Source: Mesaphorura yosii (Eukaryota; Arthropoda; Collembola; Poduromorpha; Tullbergiidae). Taken from it: a DNA stretch of 64,000 nt. A model generated the notes under the pieces. It saw only the letters and a program-made list of their open reading frames with translations, was not told the origin of the DNA and did no database searches. Location: the NCBI GenBank assembly GCA_009869945.1, contig WIXG01000232.1, positions 1 through 64,000 of the forward strand, read 5' to 3'. The translations under genes were made by a program, and so were the position numbers. Shown in pieces: positions 49,799 to 61,132 of the stretch. Within the stretch, counting starts at the first letter, position 1. Each line of letters begins with the position of its first letter.

Positions 49799-50403
49799 TA
49801 AGAAAAGTGTTTTGCCTTTCCCTTTCAGATAAGTCCCTCAACCAAGCAACTTTAGTAAGTTTAATTTGCCCCGATTCGATAACATTGAGTTGACTGCATT
49901 TAACACAATATGGCGATTTGAAACACAACTGCTAAATCTAACGCCCTAAAATTAGTCACAAGCACGTCCTCATATTGGCGGAGTCAACTTTATCTATAAA
50001 ACTCAACATCATAACATTCCTCTTTTGCAAGAATTTGAACGGAGAAAGAAAGTAGCAGCCATATGATCAAGAAACGGTTCACTCGCGCTGCCTTCACATT
50101 TCAAACCTACACATTGGGCTCCTACACATTGAGTCGCGTCCACTCCAGTATCAGTCTCAGGTGCTGCACTCCCTCAATTTTCTAAGTCAATCCACTCCAA
50201 GAGGAAATCTCGGGTAATTTACGTTTTCATTGGCATTCAGTAAGGTGACGGGCTGGTATGCCGGACTACAGAGTAATAATTGACTGCTGACTACTTTGTC
50301 AACAGATTACGTCCAGCTGATTTTGGATTGAACTGGGAGTCGAAGTCTCGGTGTCAGAATCAGAATTGTCAGTGTCGCAGCGTGGCTGAGGCTGAATCAT
50401 GAA
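49799..50403. promoter_or_regulatory. bidirectional intergenic region IPP/EEF2KMT
   Basis: About 605 bp separate the divergent starts. There is no TATA box and no open frame of note. A two-codon upstream frame (ATG AAA TGA, 50399-50407) overlaps the EEF2KMT start codon. Confidence 0.5.
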
Positions 50404-51694
50404 ATGACGGCGATGGAGCTGCGGAACTGGTACTTAGCTTCGAGATTACCGGCGAAGGATGTGCGAGAATTCGTCCTGAACGCAGACCCGAAGGAGATAC
50501 AACAATGTTATCACAGCACCGTTGGCCAGAGCGCGTACTCACCGCCGATACAATTCAGGCGGAAATGGGCCACCTTCATAATTAAGCAGGTGGAGGGTCA
50601 ATTGATTTACTTTAATGTGTCCTGAACAGTGTGTACCTACGCAGGATTAATTTATTATTCTCGTGTTTGTGTTTATTTAGCTCGACATTCGGAAGCTGAG
50701 GACTCCTCAACTTTACACAAATGACGACGATTACTCCGATCTTGATGCTGCTAATGACCAGTGGTATGACGCGTTGGAGCGTTTGTCCACAATCGACCCT
50801 CAAGTTGAATCATTTTACCGGTTTTATACGGTTGATGGAACGGAAGCAGAGGAACTAATTCAGGTCTATGAAAATGAAGACGCGTTTGTATGCAATGGCA
50901 CAACTGGGCTCGTGACATGGGAGGTATAAACCAACCCAATTTATAGTGCTGAACAAGACTGTACGCTGTTGTACTGTGAAATTATTATGCACATGCATTT
51001 TCTTTAAAGGCGTCCGTGCAGCTAGCAAAATACTTCGCATCTGACCCTCAAGTTCTTGAATCAGTCAATTGGATTATTGAGCTGGGTTCAGGCTGTGGCT
51101 ATTTAGCAATCGCAACTGTCAAATTAAAACAAAATCCACGCTCTAGCACTGTGATAGAAAAATACCTTGCCACCGACGCAAGTTCCGACGCCCTGTCTCA
51201 TTGCGAAAAGAATCTAGTCGCAAACTTCGGGCAAGAACTTCACCGATGTCCCGTTAAAATGCTGAAGGTGGACTGGACCAGCTCCGAAGACGTGAAAGCA
51301 TTCGCCGCTTGTGTAGAGGAAGCAACTCGGCAACAAGGAACCGGGTGTTTAATTGGCGCAGGTTAATCTTTCAAGAAAGGAACATCTTTCATGCTTTCCT
51401 GTTACCTTTTGACCAAACCCTTTGATTTGACTGATCAGATATCGTTTTCGACCCCGAATTGATACCAAGATTGACGCACTTATTCAACACATTTCTGGCA
51501 ATCCAAGCCTCCAGTTCGTGCTCGGGAAAAGTGATATTGAGCAGCGAAACCCGGAATGAGACAACGGCAGAACTTCTTATAAGCCAATTGCGTAAGTCAA
51601 TGCACAAGTAACAATTACAGAGGTGAAGTCGAAGTGGATATTTAATGCCGTCGTGAATACGCAGGTGCTTCCGGGCGAAAACTGGACCACGTAG
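50404..51694 (+). CDS. EEF2KMT: eEF2 lysine methyltransferase (FAM86 family)
   Basis: Five exons (50404-50589, 50681-50923, 51010-51361, 51439-51591, 51621-51694) give 335 residues, against 330 in human. The N-terminus (LRNWYLASRLPAKDVREFVL) resembles the FAM86 region. NGTTGLVTWEASVQLAKYF precedes the SAM-binding motif I, WIIELGSGCGYLAIATVKL. A conserved acidic DIVFDPELIP lies where FAM86 has its post-motif II block. The last exon, VKSKWIFNAVVNTQVLPGE, aligns in spacing with the human end GIRWEVEPRHEQKLFPYEE. The enzyme trimethylates a lysine on elongation factor 2. The final intron would be only 29 nt; without splicing the frame ends at 51611 and gives 317 residues. Confidence 0.85.
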
Positions 51695-52320
51695 GAGGAT
51701 GGACTGCTGGACGAATAATTAAAATAACATAAAACGACTGGTCGGGACTGCATTTTATAGAACATTTATGCTGCAAAATGAATATAATTTGAATTAAAAT
51801 TATCTCCAGGAATAAATGCCAATCGTTTACCTCTGCGACTGCCTCGAAGCGGTCAGTAGTGCAGTGCATTAAGGCTCGAGAACATGTCCTTTCCTTCTTA
51901 TCGGGCCCTGCATGGCATGAACTTTGTGCTCAACAAAGGCACACAGAGAAGACGAGCACGCATAAAAATGTTATGCTTTGCACTTTTATCACGGCACAGC
52001 TCAAATTATAAAATTACACATGTTTCACTCTACAGCGATAGCGAAGGAGAGATGACGGCTCATCCTTTTGCCTGGACAGTGCTGTATGAAGCTGCACAAA
52101 GTACAAGGTGCAAAGCCATAAAATTTTTACGAGGTTCGACCAGGCAGTGGATGAATGAACCCGAACATGAACACGACCCATTAAAACGTGGTGGCATATT
52201 TTTTGCTACGTAAGCGCATATAAAGTTCGTTGGATGATTTTGATAAGCGAAGCATTCAACTTTCGTGATTTTGTGATTCTGTGATTTAATGACAATAAAC
52301 CAGACTTGTGAAGTCATCAA
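51695..52320. other. intergenic, with a TATA-like site at its right end
   Basis: A 109-codon open frame (51884-52213) has no motif and is not called. CATATAAAG at about 52217-52225 lies some 100 bp before the next predicted ATG and may be its TATA box. Confidence 0.4.
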
Positions 52321-52774
52321 ATGCCAAATATGCCTGGCGTGCTTTTCTGTATCATAACCAAATTGGCCCAATGCGATGTGGGCCCAATTAATAATTGGTT
52401 CAATCATTGGGACCATGTGGGACTCATTTACGACAACAACAAAATATTGCACGCCATGCCACAATCACGAAGCCTGCACGTGTTCTTTCACAATAAATCA
52501 ACAATAGACGTTAAAGAGTCGGCATGGTGCGATATTTTGAGAGTGGGACAATTTATAGTTTATAGTTCATTGCAGATGTGCTTTGGAAATGAGACAGACA
52601 GCGTTTTATTACACTACAATAAACGCTCTTCTCCGAAACGTGTTCATTGAATTGACTTTAACTTTACAGGACCTTGTGCAACATTTCGGCTTCCAAAGCA
52701 TAAAAGTTGCTGACTGCGACGAAAGCATTGCCAACATTGTTAACCCCACATGCATTCTGCATGTCACTTCGTAA
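52321..52774 (+). CDS. unrecognised two-exon gene, possibly a permuted papain-fold protein
   Basis: The ATG at 52321 opens a frame that can be spliced from 52607 (AGC|GTTTTA) to 52671 (TTTACAG|GAC). The 67-nt intron is of normal size for the window and leads to a TAA at 52774. The product is about 130 residues, beginning MPNMPGVLFCIITKLAQC. The segment NHWDHVGLIYDNNKILHAMPQ resembles the histidine-strand motif of NlpC/P60, YiiX or LRAT-like proteins (H-V-G-I-Y...I-H/A). I could not place the catalytic cysteine with confidence. A TATAAAG lies about 100 bp upstream. An overlapping minus-strand frame (52060-52464) looks less protein-like. The function is unknown. Confidence 0.4.
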
Positions 52775-53531
52775 ACTGGAAATTACTAGTGCGATGGGAT
52801 GATTGACGTCTGTCAAAATGCATTGATAATTTTCTTGTCCCGAAAATTTGAGACCAGGATGTCTAATCTAGCCCACAAAAGCACGGTCAGTGTTGGTTTC
52901 ATGATAATGACTTTAAGAAATGAATGGCACATCCGTTTGTACCACAGCAGTCAAAACAAAAGGTTAACTCAAAGAATTCCACGTAAATTGACTCGAGGCT
53001 CTTGTTTTTATAAATACTCGCTATCAATCTGTGTGTGGCTTGTGTGACTACGAACCAGTAATTAGCGCGTCAATCATTCAAGTCAAGTCCAGTCTGTCCA
53101 GTCCTGAGCGAATAGTAAGCTATCGACCTGATCCCTTCATCGTTCATCGAAATTAATATTTAACATCTGGTCTGGCTGGTCCATTTTGCTCCAGGAGATT
53201 CCACGATTCCACGCTTCCAGTTCCAGTTCACTCCGCTTAACAAAATTCCCTTGTGCGCTGTGCAACTTTGCGTGGAAGTACCATAATGTTAATTTTCTTG
53301 GCTGTTCTGTTCTGCTGTATCCATCATCATCAGTGCGAACTTCAACTTGCTAACGGAACGTGTTTATGTGCGCTGTGGTTGTGACTATAAATTAGTTGAC
53401 TGCATTCTGGCTGCGTCTACTCACTCGACTTTGGGACGGCGTGCGTTGAACAGTATTATTCTTCAGTCTCAGCTTCCGCTGGATCAAGCTCTAGCTCACT
53501 AGCTCACAACAGTGAAAAACTCTGATAAATA
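52775..53531. promoter_or_regulatory. upstream region of asparagine synthetase with two TATA boxes
   Basis: TATAAATA at 53009-53016 and TATAAATT at 53396-53403 are both in plus-strand orientation. The second lies about 135 bp before the ASNS start codon. The first is followed about 100 bp later by a possible donor (GAATA|GTAAGC, near 53115) and could be an alternative first exon. No coding region was recognised. Confidence 0.5.
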
Positions 53532-55855
53532 ATGTGTGGAATATTTGCCATTTTGAACTACTATACGAATGCGGAGAAGATTAGGAGCAAAGCAATTAAC
53601 CTATCTAAATTGTAAGTAAAGTAATTCCATGTTGTATAGAAGGTCAAAGTCACTGGGCATTACGCTACGCTGATCTTATCCAGTCCAGTAGAAAAGGAAG
53701 GTCTCGCAGCTTAATTCCATAAATGGAGCAAGTGTCTAATTCGATTTGAAACCATACCCTGCGTTGGGGCTAACTGAGAAAATGATGCCGGCGTCCGTAG
53801 CGTGGCTTTGGCGTGCTAAATGATAACACGCTATTTTCTTGCAGGCTCCGTCACAGAGGTCCAGACTGGTCGGGTACAATCATCTCTGGCAACAATGTAC
53901 TTTGCCACGAGAGACTGTCTATCGTTGGTGTCGGTAAATTTCCATTGTGGGCGAAATTCCGAGAAAAGCTCATTAGTTCAGTATAATTCTATAAATTCTA
54001 TTTTTGTACCTCCCAGACAGTGGATCTCAACCCCTCACCAATCATGACAACTCCATCATCTTGACCGTCAACGGAGAAATCTACAACCACACCGAATTGA
54101 AGAAGTACATCAAGCATGATGTGGTATTCAAGACACACTCCGACTGCGAAATCATTCTGCATTTGGTAAGTTTGCACAAACGCAACCGAGTTCGAGGATG
54201 TCTGAAATTCATGCGCGTGCAATTGGCGATTTCGCAACTGTCTTTTTTTTAGTACGAGGAGCTTGGTCCATCGATGATCAACCTGCTGAAGGGGATGTTT
54301 AGCTTTGTGCTGTACGACGCACGCCAGAATCGGCACATTTGTGCCAGGGATCCGATTGGAATCACAACGTTGTACCGTGGCAGACATTCGTCCAACCCAG
54401 GCACGATTTACTATGCGAGCGAGATGAAAGCACTGCAAGAAGACTGCAATGAGATTGAGTTCTTCCCGCCTGGGCACATGTACGACTCGATGAGTGGTGA
54501 GACGACGCGGTACTTCTGCCCGTCATGGTGGAGCATCGAAAGAATTCCAAAGATGCAGAGCGACTTGACAAGACTGCGTGAGGCGCTCGAGACGGCGGTG
54601 CACCGACGCCTGATGTCCGAAGTCCCCTACGGCGTGTTGCTCAGTGGCGGTCTCGACAGCAGTCTGATTGCAAGTATTACCGTGCGGGAGGCTGAGAAAG
54701 CGTTCCTCTGCCCGGACGAGGACGACGGATCAGCCGTCTTTCAGTGGCCCAAAGTGCACTCCTTTTCAATTGGACTTCCTGGCTCTCCGGATCTGAAAGC
54801 GGCGAAGGAGGTGGCCGACTTCATTGGCACCAAGCACCATAGCTTCCAATTTACGATTCAGGAGGCTCTCGACGCACTCTCCGACGTGATTTACCATCTC
54901 GAGTCGTTCGATGTCACGACAATTCGAGCCAGCACGCCAATGTTCTTGTTGAGTAGACGAATCAAGGCCATGGGCGTCAAAATGGGTAAGCCAATTTTGT
55001 CTGCGTGAACCACTGTGACTGACAAAAATCCGTGTGCTAATTTTATATACTTCCATTTCTATTCCAGTTCTTAGCGGAGAAGGAAGCGAGTAAGTTTAAT
55101 ACTTCCTTCCTGCTCATATTTCTTCATGATAAGCCATAATTTAATGCCATCTTGCATCTTTTCTTGTGCACAGCGAAATATTTGCTGGCTACTTGTACTT
55201 CCACAAAGCACCGAACGCTGCTGAATTGCATCGAGAGTGCTTGAGCCGTGTAAAGAACCTGCACTTGGCTGACTGTTTGCGTAAGATTCTAAATTCTCAA
55301 GATTCTAAATAGACAAATAATGTTAAAAGACCTTTAATTAACTCTTAACTGTCTTAACATTCAGGAGCGAATAAGTCTACAATGGCTTGGGGTCTGGAAG
55401 CTCGTGTTCCGTTCCTGGACACTGATTTCTTGGAGGTCGCAATGAACATAAATCCGGAGGAGAAGGAAATCAGGCCTGACATGGGGCGCATGGAGAAGCA
55501 CGTTTTGCGCGCGGCATTCGACGACTTGGACAACCCGTACTTGCCGCACCACATTCTTTGGCGTCAGAAGGAGCAGTTCTCCGACGGCGTGGGCTACAAC
55601 TGGATCGACTCGCTGAAGGAAGCGGCCGAGATAAAGATCAGCGATGAGCTGTTTGCGACGCGACACAAGCGGTGGTCGGAGGACACTCCGGACTCGAAGG
55701 AGGCTTTCTGGTACCGCGCCATGTTTGACGACCTCTTCCCGAATCCGTTCTGCGAGACGACGGTGAAGAGATGGATCCCGCGTTCGGACTGGGGTTGCAA
55801 CACCGACCCGTCCGGCCGTGCCCAAGCTATTCACACCGAAACAATCTCAACCTAG
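53532..55855 (+). CDS. ASNS: asparagine synthetase (glutamine-hydrolysing)
   Basis: A multi-exon gene of about 560 residues. The protein starts MCGIFAIL, giving the N-terminal cysteine nucleophile of the glutaminase domain after Met removal. Further glutaminase landmarks are [40 protein letters not shown] and GMFSFVLYD. The synthetase domain has the P-loop [50 protein letters not shown] and [36 protein letters not shown] follows near the C-terminus. The enzyme makes asparagine from aspartate, glutamine and ATP in the cytosol. Intron positions split the glutaminase domain into four exons. The upstream region has a TATA box at 53396, and a poly(A) signal lies at about 55979. Confidence 0.96.
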
Positions 55856-56545
55856 GTTTTCTGTTTCGAGCTGCATGCATTAAAGTGTATATTGTTACGA
55901 GTAGATTTAGAAAATAATTACTAGATAGAGGATTCGCTTTTCATTATAATTATAGGTAGTAGCTCTTTTAACTAAGAAATAAAATAAATATCGTTAAATG
56001 GACATGCACAATTTAGCCGAGACTCTCGTCGCACTTCTCAAATTGCCCCGACCAGAACGAGCGTTAGCTTAACTTCGGCTCTGACTTTGCATTTCGCTCT
56101 GTGCTACAAGTTAGCAGCAGCAGCCAAATCAAGTACAGGTTTTGCAATCGTCACGCACTACTGTGATTAATGCGTACGCTGACAATTTTATAGGCAGGTG
56201 ACGGGCATAGGCGCAGAATAGGAGTTTCTGCCTTTGACACTTTGATACTCCCAATACTAAGTAATTTAAGACGCCGCTCTCCAATTATTTTATCTCCCAT
56301 ACCCTATCATTAACTTACGGCTTGCGCTGTTACAATTCTCAATCGGAGCTCTTTAATTGACCATTTTGCACTGCACCTTTAATGCGCAAAATTGCACCGT
56401 TTGTCTTTGAAGCTTGGTCCCCAAGAATTTGCATAAAATTAACAGTACGCAATTCGCAAGGGTATGAAATTCTGGTTTGATGAGCAGCATTCTAGATTGC
56501 CAATTCCACAAAATCCAATTGCGAGAGATGTTCACTGTTGATGCG
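55856..56545. other. ASNS 3' region, no gene seen
   Basis: After the poly(A) signal near 55979 there is about 550 bp of AT-rich sequence with no open frame worth calling. Confidence 0.45.
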
Positions 56546-56548
56546 TTA

Positions 56549-56585
56549 AGCTATAAACGCGGATATTAATCTTGCTTGCTCGAGA
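56549..56585 (+). promoter_or_regulatory. TATA promoter, probably of the chitin-binding protein gene
   Basis: CTATAAACG at about 56549-56557 is followed by a short ATG-free stretch ending in a donor, TATA|GTAAGATT, near 56651. A strong acceptor (TTATGTTTTAG) at about 57309 leads into the exon holding the ATG at 57393. This predicts a spliced 5' UTR with an intron of about 660 nt. Confidence 0.5.
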
Positions 56586-56732
56586 CGAGAGCAGAAGCAG
56601 AAGTGAAACCTGCCGTCGGGCCGGTTGCTTGCTGCGATAATAAACTGTTATAGTAAGATTCCTAATCTGTGCTGAATTCTGTGTCCTTAACAGGCGACGA
56701 TCATGATGACCATGAATTATTGTTGACCATAA

Positions 56733-56780
56733 GTCAATGTGCCAGCGTCAACGCGAGCGCGTTGACGCTGGCACATTGAC
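56733..56780. repeat. perfect 22-bp inverted repeat with 4-nt loop
   Basis: The left arm at 56733-56754 and the right arm at 56759-56780 are exact reverse complements (arm GTCAATGTGCCAGCGTCAAC plus GC), separated by GAGC. Pairing resumes for four more bases after an extra ATTGAC on the right side. It lies in the probable 5' UTR intron of the chitin-binding gene. Confidence 0.95.
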
Positions 56781-57392
56781 ATTGACTTATCTTCATGTTG
56801 CCCTATCCAAAACTAAACACTGCACTATACTACAGATTATTACCGTAATAACCAAGTCAGCTTCAGAAAATGTAAATAAAGCTGAACCACATCGAACAAC
56901 TCGCACGACAAGAAAGTCAAGTCAAGTCAAGTTGAGCCACAGTCGAGCCAAATTAATAAGAACGAGATTTGAGATTTTTCTTCCGTTTATACCTACACAC
57001 ATATTCCTCATAGAATTTTAACTTGCGAAATGTCAAATTTGCGAATCGGGAATTGCCAATTGCAAAAACAATATAAACTGGTTCCATGTCATACAACTTC
57101 AAACGTAGCGTAACTTTGCCTGATTAGATAACGAACGCACTGACGACTTGCACTGACCAGTATTAATTATTTTTCTTACACTATGAAAATTCACGCTCGC
57201 TTACTGAACGCTGCTGAATTCTTAACATTTTATGAATTGAGTCGTTGTTATCTTCATCTTTCTCTTCATCTTATGTACGGACGCATTCGCAATTCGCTTA
57301 TGTTTTAGAGATCACATTGTCCGGCGAGATTCGTGCGAAGACAATCGCGTCATCCCTGTCGCCGCCGTCGTGCCGTGCGTGACGGAGACGCA

Positions 57393-59589
57393 ATGGAGAA
57401 AGTGACATCGAAATCGAAATCAAGTTGGAATGTCCAATTTTTACTGACGACGGCAGTCTTCATATCATCCTCAGTTTGCGGTGAGTGCGAGATTTAAGTG
57501 ACATGAATTATCAACGAAGTAAATGTGGAAGTTGAGAATTTCCTATTTCTACGTCCTTGAGCCTTTATTGCAGCATTTGGTGCTTGCATCCGGATTTAGC
57601 TCGTCGTTGCAGTTTAAAGTTTTCCGTTAATTAGCTAATCCATGAGTTCGTTAAGAAAAGAAGAAAAGTAGGCTAGTTTGAGATTAGATTCGAGTCAACT
57701 GGCAAAAGAAACAGCGTGTCGTGTGAGAGTGGAAATAAATGCAGATTTAAGGTGTGTGTGCGTGTTGTAGGTCGTGACTGTGCTTCATGATTCATGAATG
57801 TCGTTTTAATGCCATGATAATGCTGGCCTCGCATTTGGGGCATCGCTAAAAGATTCAAGAGCACTAAAATCAGTTACTTATCTCTCGCACACCGAAAGCA
57901 GGTTCGCAGAACCCTGCGTGAGATTACGAGATCGATACGAGCGCGATAAACCAGCTCATTTTCAATGGAAAGATTGATGTCGTAAAAATGCTCTGAATCT
58001 CTGAACAAAACGAATTAAAAATTAATCGAACTAATTTATTGATTTCAATTGAGCAACCGCAGTGTTGTTTACTTTTGTCTTTTCTTGTCTGAAATAGTTC
58101 AAATTCGGTAAAAAAATTATTTTGTCCGACTTGTATGATTTCGTCTGAATCTGAGTTGCGTGTTGCATTTGATACAGTTCGCTGGTACCCTCACCCTTAC
58201 TCGTACTCGCCTTGGAGCCTGCGCCTCCGTCAGTCCGATTCGCTGCAATGTCCTGCGCCCAGAGGCCAATTCAATCACCCAAGATACTGCGACCAATTCC
58301 TGAACTGCTGGGATGGGGCTGCTGTAGTCGGACAATGTCCAGGAGGTCTGGTGTTCAACGAAGCCATAGCCGCCTGCGATTACCCAAGAAATGTCGACTG
58401 CACTGGGAGGGAAATTTCACGTGAGTCCGGCCACGTATTGAATGAATGACCGACACAATTTGGGCGTGGGAATTAATTTCCCACTTAATTGTCTTACATT
58501 TTTACAGTGAGCACTTCACCACCGGATGAACGATGCCAAAGACCATTTGGCACATTTCCGAATCCTCACAACTGCACGCAATACATCGTTTGTCATTCTG
58601 GAGTCGCGACGATTAACGCGTGTCCCGAAAATACATATTACAATGCGGTATGCAATTACTCACGCTTGTTGGCTTCACTTATGGACTGAACTAGACTTCA
58701 TTCTTCAACTTTTCAGACTTTGGGCGTGTGCACGCACGAAAGAGATCCTGCGTGTACAAATGTGAACGATGTCGACATTGACGGCATTGATGAAGGACTA
58801 GAACCGGGCTCAAGTGGCCCGAAGCCAGTTGTCCCTGCCGGGACACCAACTGTCCCGCCAACAGCGCCTCCTGCCCTGCCCTTCGAGCCCAAGCCGCCAC
58901 TTGACCCAGACAATGCCCCACCTGCGCCTCAGCAGCCAAGCAGACCACCACAACACCCCCTGAGACCCAAACCGCCGTTGGACTTGGAACCGGAACACAA
59001 GCCGGAAGAACCTTCGCCAGACCCTTCCAAGCCGCAACTGCAGGAGCCTGAACTGACTTCGACGACTACGACAACGCGGAAGCCAACACTGAGTCTCAAG
59101 CCGAAGCCTCCACTCAAGCCTGAAGACACTTCGCCAACTGAGGAGCCGTCCATCAGCATTCCTGACAGCGTGCCTTCAGAGACCCCGCCCACGCCATCCG
59201 TTCCACCGCTGAACCATTCTTCGCTGAGGCCACCGGCTGCGCCTGGTCCCTCAAACGTGGGACCGTCAACGACGCCTGAGCCGGTTGACGGAGTTGATGA
59301 CCCTCACATTCTATTCCCATTCTTACCACCGTTTCCAGAAGTATTCCGGTGCCCAATCCTAAATGCAATTCTGCCCATCGTTGGTGACTGCGAGTCTGTA
59401 ATAATTTGCGTGCATGGAGTTGCACACCATTTCAGGTGCCAGTCCGGACACATGTTTGACCTGCACACGGGTAGATGTGCGCAGGGCAAAAACACCGTCT
59501 GCAGTGCCAAACAAAGCCATGTGAGCAAGCACCCCGATGTTCTTTACGCGTACTTGTCTCTGTCTCAAATCCGAAGGCATTTAAGTTGA
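57393..59589 (+). CDS. obstructor/peritrophin-type chitin-binding protein with proline-rich linker
   Basis: Four exons (57393-57480, 58178-58420, 58508-58647, 58717-59589) give 447 residues. Exon 1 encodes a signal peptide with a basic start (MEKVTSKSKSSWNVQFLLTTAVFI). Two type-2 chitin-binding (CBM14) domains follow: LQCPAPRGQFNHPRYCDQFLNCWDGAAVVGQCPGGLVFNEAIAACDYPRNVDC, split here into its recognisable pieces by cysteine order, and RCQRPFGTFPNPHNCTQYIVC. The second domain continues with ACPENTYYNA-TLGVCTHERDPAC. A proline- and threonine-rich linker of about 190 residues then separates a third, incomplete domain near the end (RCPILNAILPIVGDCESVIIC ... FRCQSGHMFD). The protein is probably secreted into cuticle or peritrophic matrix. 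An AATAAA lies at about 59599. Confidence 0.85.
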
Positions 59590-59801
59590 AACAACACAAA
59601 TAAACTCTAATTTTGCCATTTGACACTGTCAAGCGTTAAGGTTCATTACGACGTATTATGGGAATCTTGTCGAAGAAGTTGCTTTGTATTCTTCGACGCC
59701 TATGCATTCTTTCCCCATAAAGACAAGGATACAACTTGAACACAAGATTTGAATCCACCCATCCGTCTCTGCTCCAAGTTCCTGTTTCATCAAGAATCAA
59801 G

Positions 59802-60964
59802 ATGATTGATATTGTCGTCTCGAACGGAATTGCCTACGTATGGGACCCTGCCGGTAAGTTTCACGCAGTTTATCAGTTCATAAGGCCATAACGGACGCTT
59901 TACTTTATTTTGCTCCTTTCAGCTTGGAGAACTCTTCGCACGGACCACCGAATAGTCGGGCAATTCGATGGAGCACTTCCTGTGATGGGACAGACTAACC
60001 GAGTACTGCCACTGCGGCTAAGCAATGTTCAGATGCAATACTTGCTAAAGTTAGGAATTGCAAGAACAGTTGAGTCTCCGAAACTGTACAGTCAAAAAGA
60101 AGTAGCTTTGGTAGGGAAGGACAAATTCCTGGAAAGGAGGAAACAGCACATGGAGGAGCAGGTCAGTGGATACATCGAATTGAAACTGAAAACCGTCCAC
60201 TGTTTTGACAGTCACGGTATTTTGTTCTCTAGATTTCTCAGTACAAGAAGACCAAGCGCCTGGAACTGGAAGCGATGGTTGATAAAATCATTGAGGGCAA
60301 GCGAAAGAAAGGACGCGGATTGGTCCCTGATAGGGATACCATTATTCAGGACGAGTTAGCAAAGATTACGACGCTGCCATATGAGTTGATTAAAGTCGAT
60401 CTACGTAAGTGACGCCTTCTTACTCCTCACGACTCACGTGTTAGCAATTAGCTTTTACTGAATTGAGCATTACTTTGAAATATTGAAATAGAGGACCCCT
60501 GGAGCCACAATGAGCAGGATTTCCAGCAATTCATGTTTCCTGAACCCGCCTCAGAACGCGACAGACTGCAACTCGACGTCTTTGAGGACTTTTGTCATAA
60601 CCGAAAATACTACCTCACGTCTGGCACTGCATTTGGAGGGGACTTTTTGGCGTACCCAGGCAAGTGAACCTGGCACGAGCAGCATACTAACTAAGTGAGT
60701 TAATTAAAGTTAATGTCGTTAATGCTATCACCATTCCAATTTTTAGGCGATCCTTTGGAATACCATTCTGAGTTCATCATTATCTGCCGATTAAGCACTC
60801 ACGTTCCTTCCAAGATCTCACTAATTTCCCACCAACGCTTGGCTCAAACTGTGAAGAAAACGCTGCTAATTGCTTTCTATGACGAAGACGGGCGACTGAA
60901 GTACGACCGGATTGTGTGTGCGCATTCCGCAGAGCCTGTGAGAGCTTCCAACTCCCACGAATAG
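59802..60964 (+). CDS. TSEN34: tRNA-splicing endonuclease catalytic subunit Sen34
   Basis: Five exons (59802-59853, 59923-60161, 60233-60404, 60492-60659, 60747-60964) give 282 residues. The N-terminal domain (GIAYVWDPA-AWRTLRTDHRIVGQFDGALP, LPLRLSNVQMQYLLKLGIA) and a basic linker precede the nuclease domain. That domain reads YYLTSGTAFGGDFLAYPGDPLEYHSEFIIIC and LAQTVKKTLLIAFYDEDG. The tyrosine of AYPGDP, the histidine of EYHSEF and the lysine of VKKTLL correspond to the catalytic Tyr-His-Lys of the Sen34 family. The enzyme cuts the 3' splice site of intron-containing pre-tRNAs in the nucleus. The last intron starts with GC (CCAG|GCAAGT) instead of GT. The gene converges on RpL7 with 168 bp between stops. 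Confidence 0.92.
60660..60746 (+). other. GC-AG intron in TSEN34
   Basis: The donor AG|GCAAGT is the standard consensus for GC-AG introns of the major spliceosome. The acceptor is TTTTTAG. The split codon rejoins as glycine in the conserved YPGDP motif, and no GT donor nearby would restore that frame. Confidence 0.85.
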
Positions 60965-61132
60965 TTGATAACAATTAAAATTAGAAGTTCGAGTTTCTCA
61001 TTGATGCATGTTTTACATGGAAAATGTATTTTTCGACTGAGGGCATTCAGGACGCAGTATTAAATCTGAATTTATTACTCCAAATCATTAACTGTTAACA
61101 TTCAAACGGAAATAAATCGAATCAAAGTTGGT

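Noticed and set aside
52060-52464. 134-codon minus-strand open frame
   Set aside because: It overlaps the plus-strand two-exon candidate, lacks splice context and motifs, and shows no conserved pattern.
56733-56780. Hairpin as a microRNA precursor
   Set aside because: The arms are perfectly paired over only 22 bp with a 4-nt loop, unlike the longer imperfect stems of animal microRNA precursors.
56733-56780. Hairpin as terminal repeats of a miniature transposon
   Set aside because: There is almost no interior sequence and no clear target-site duplication.
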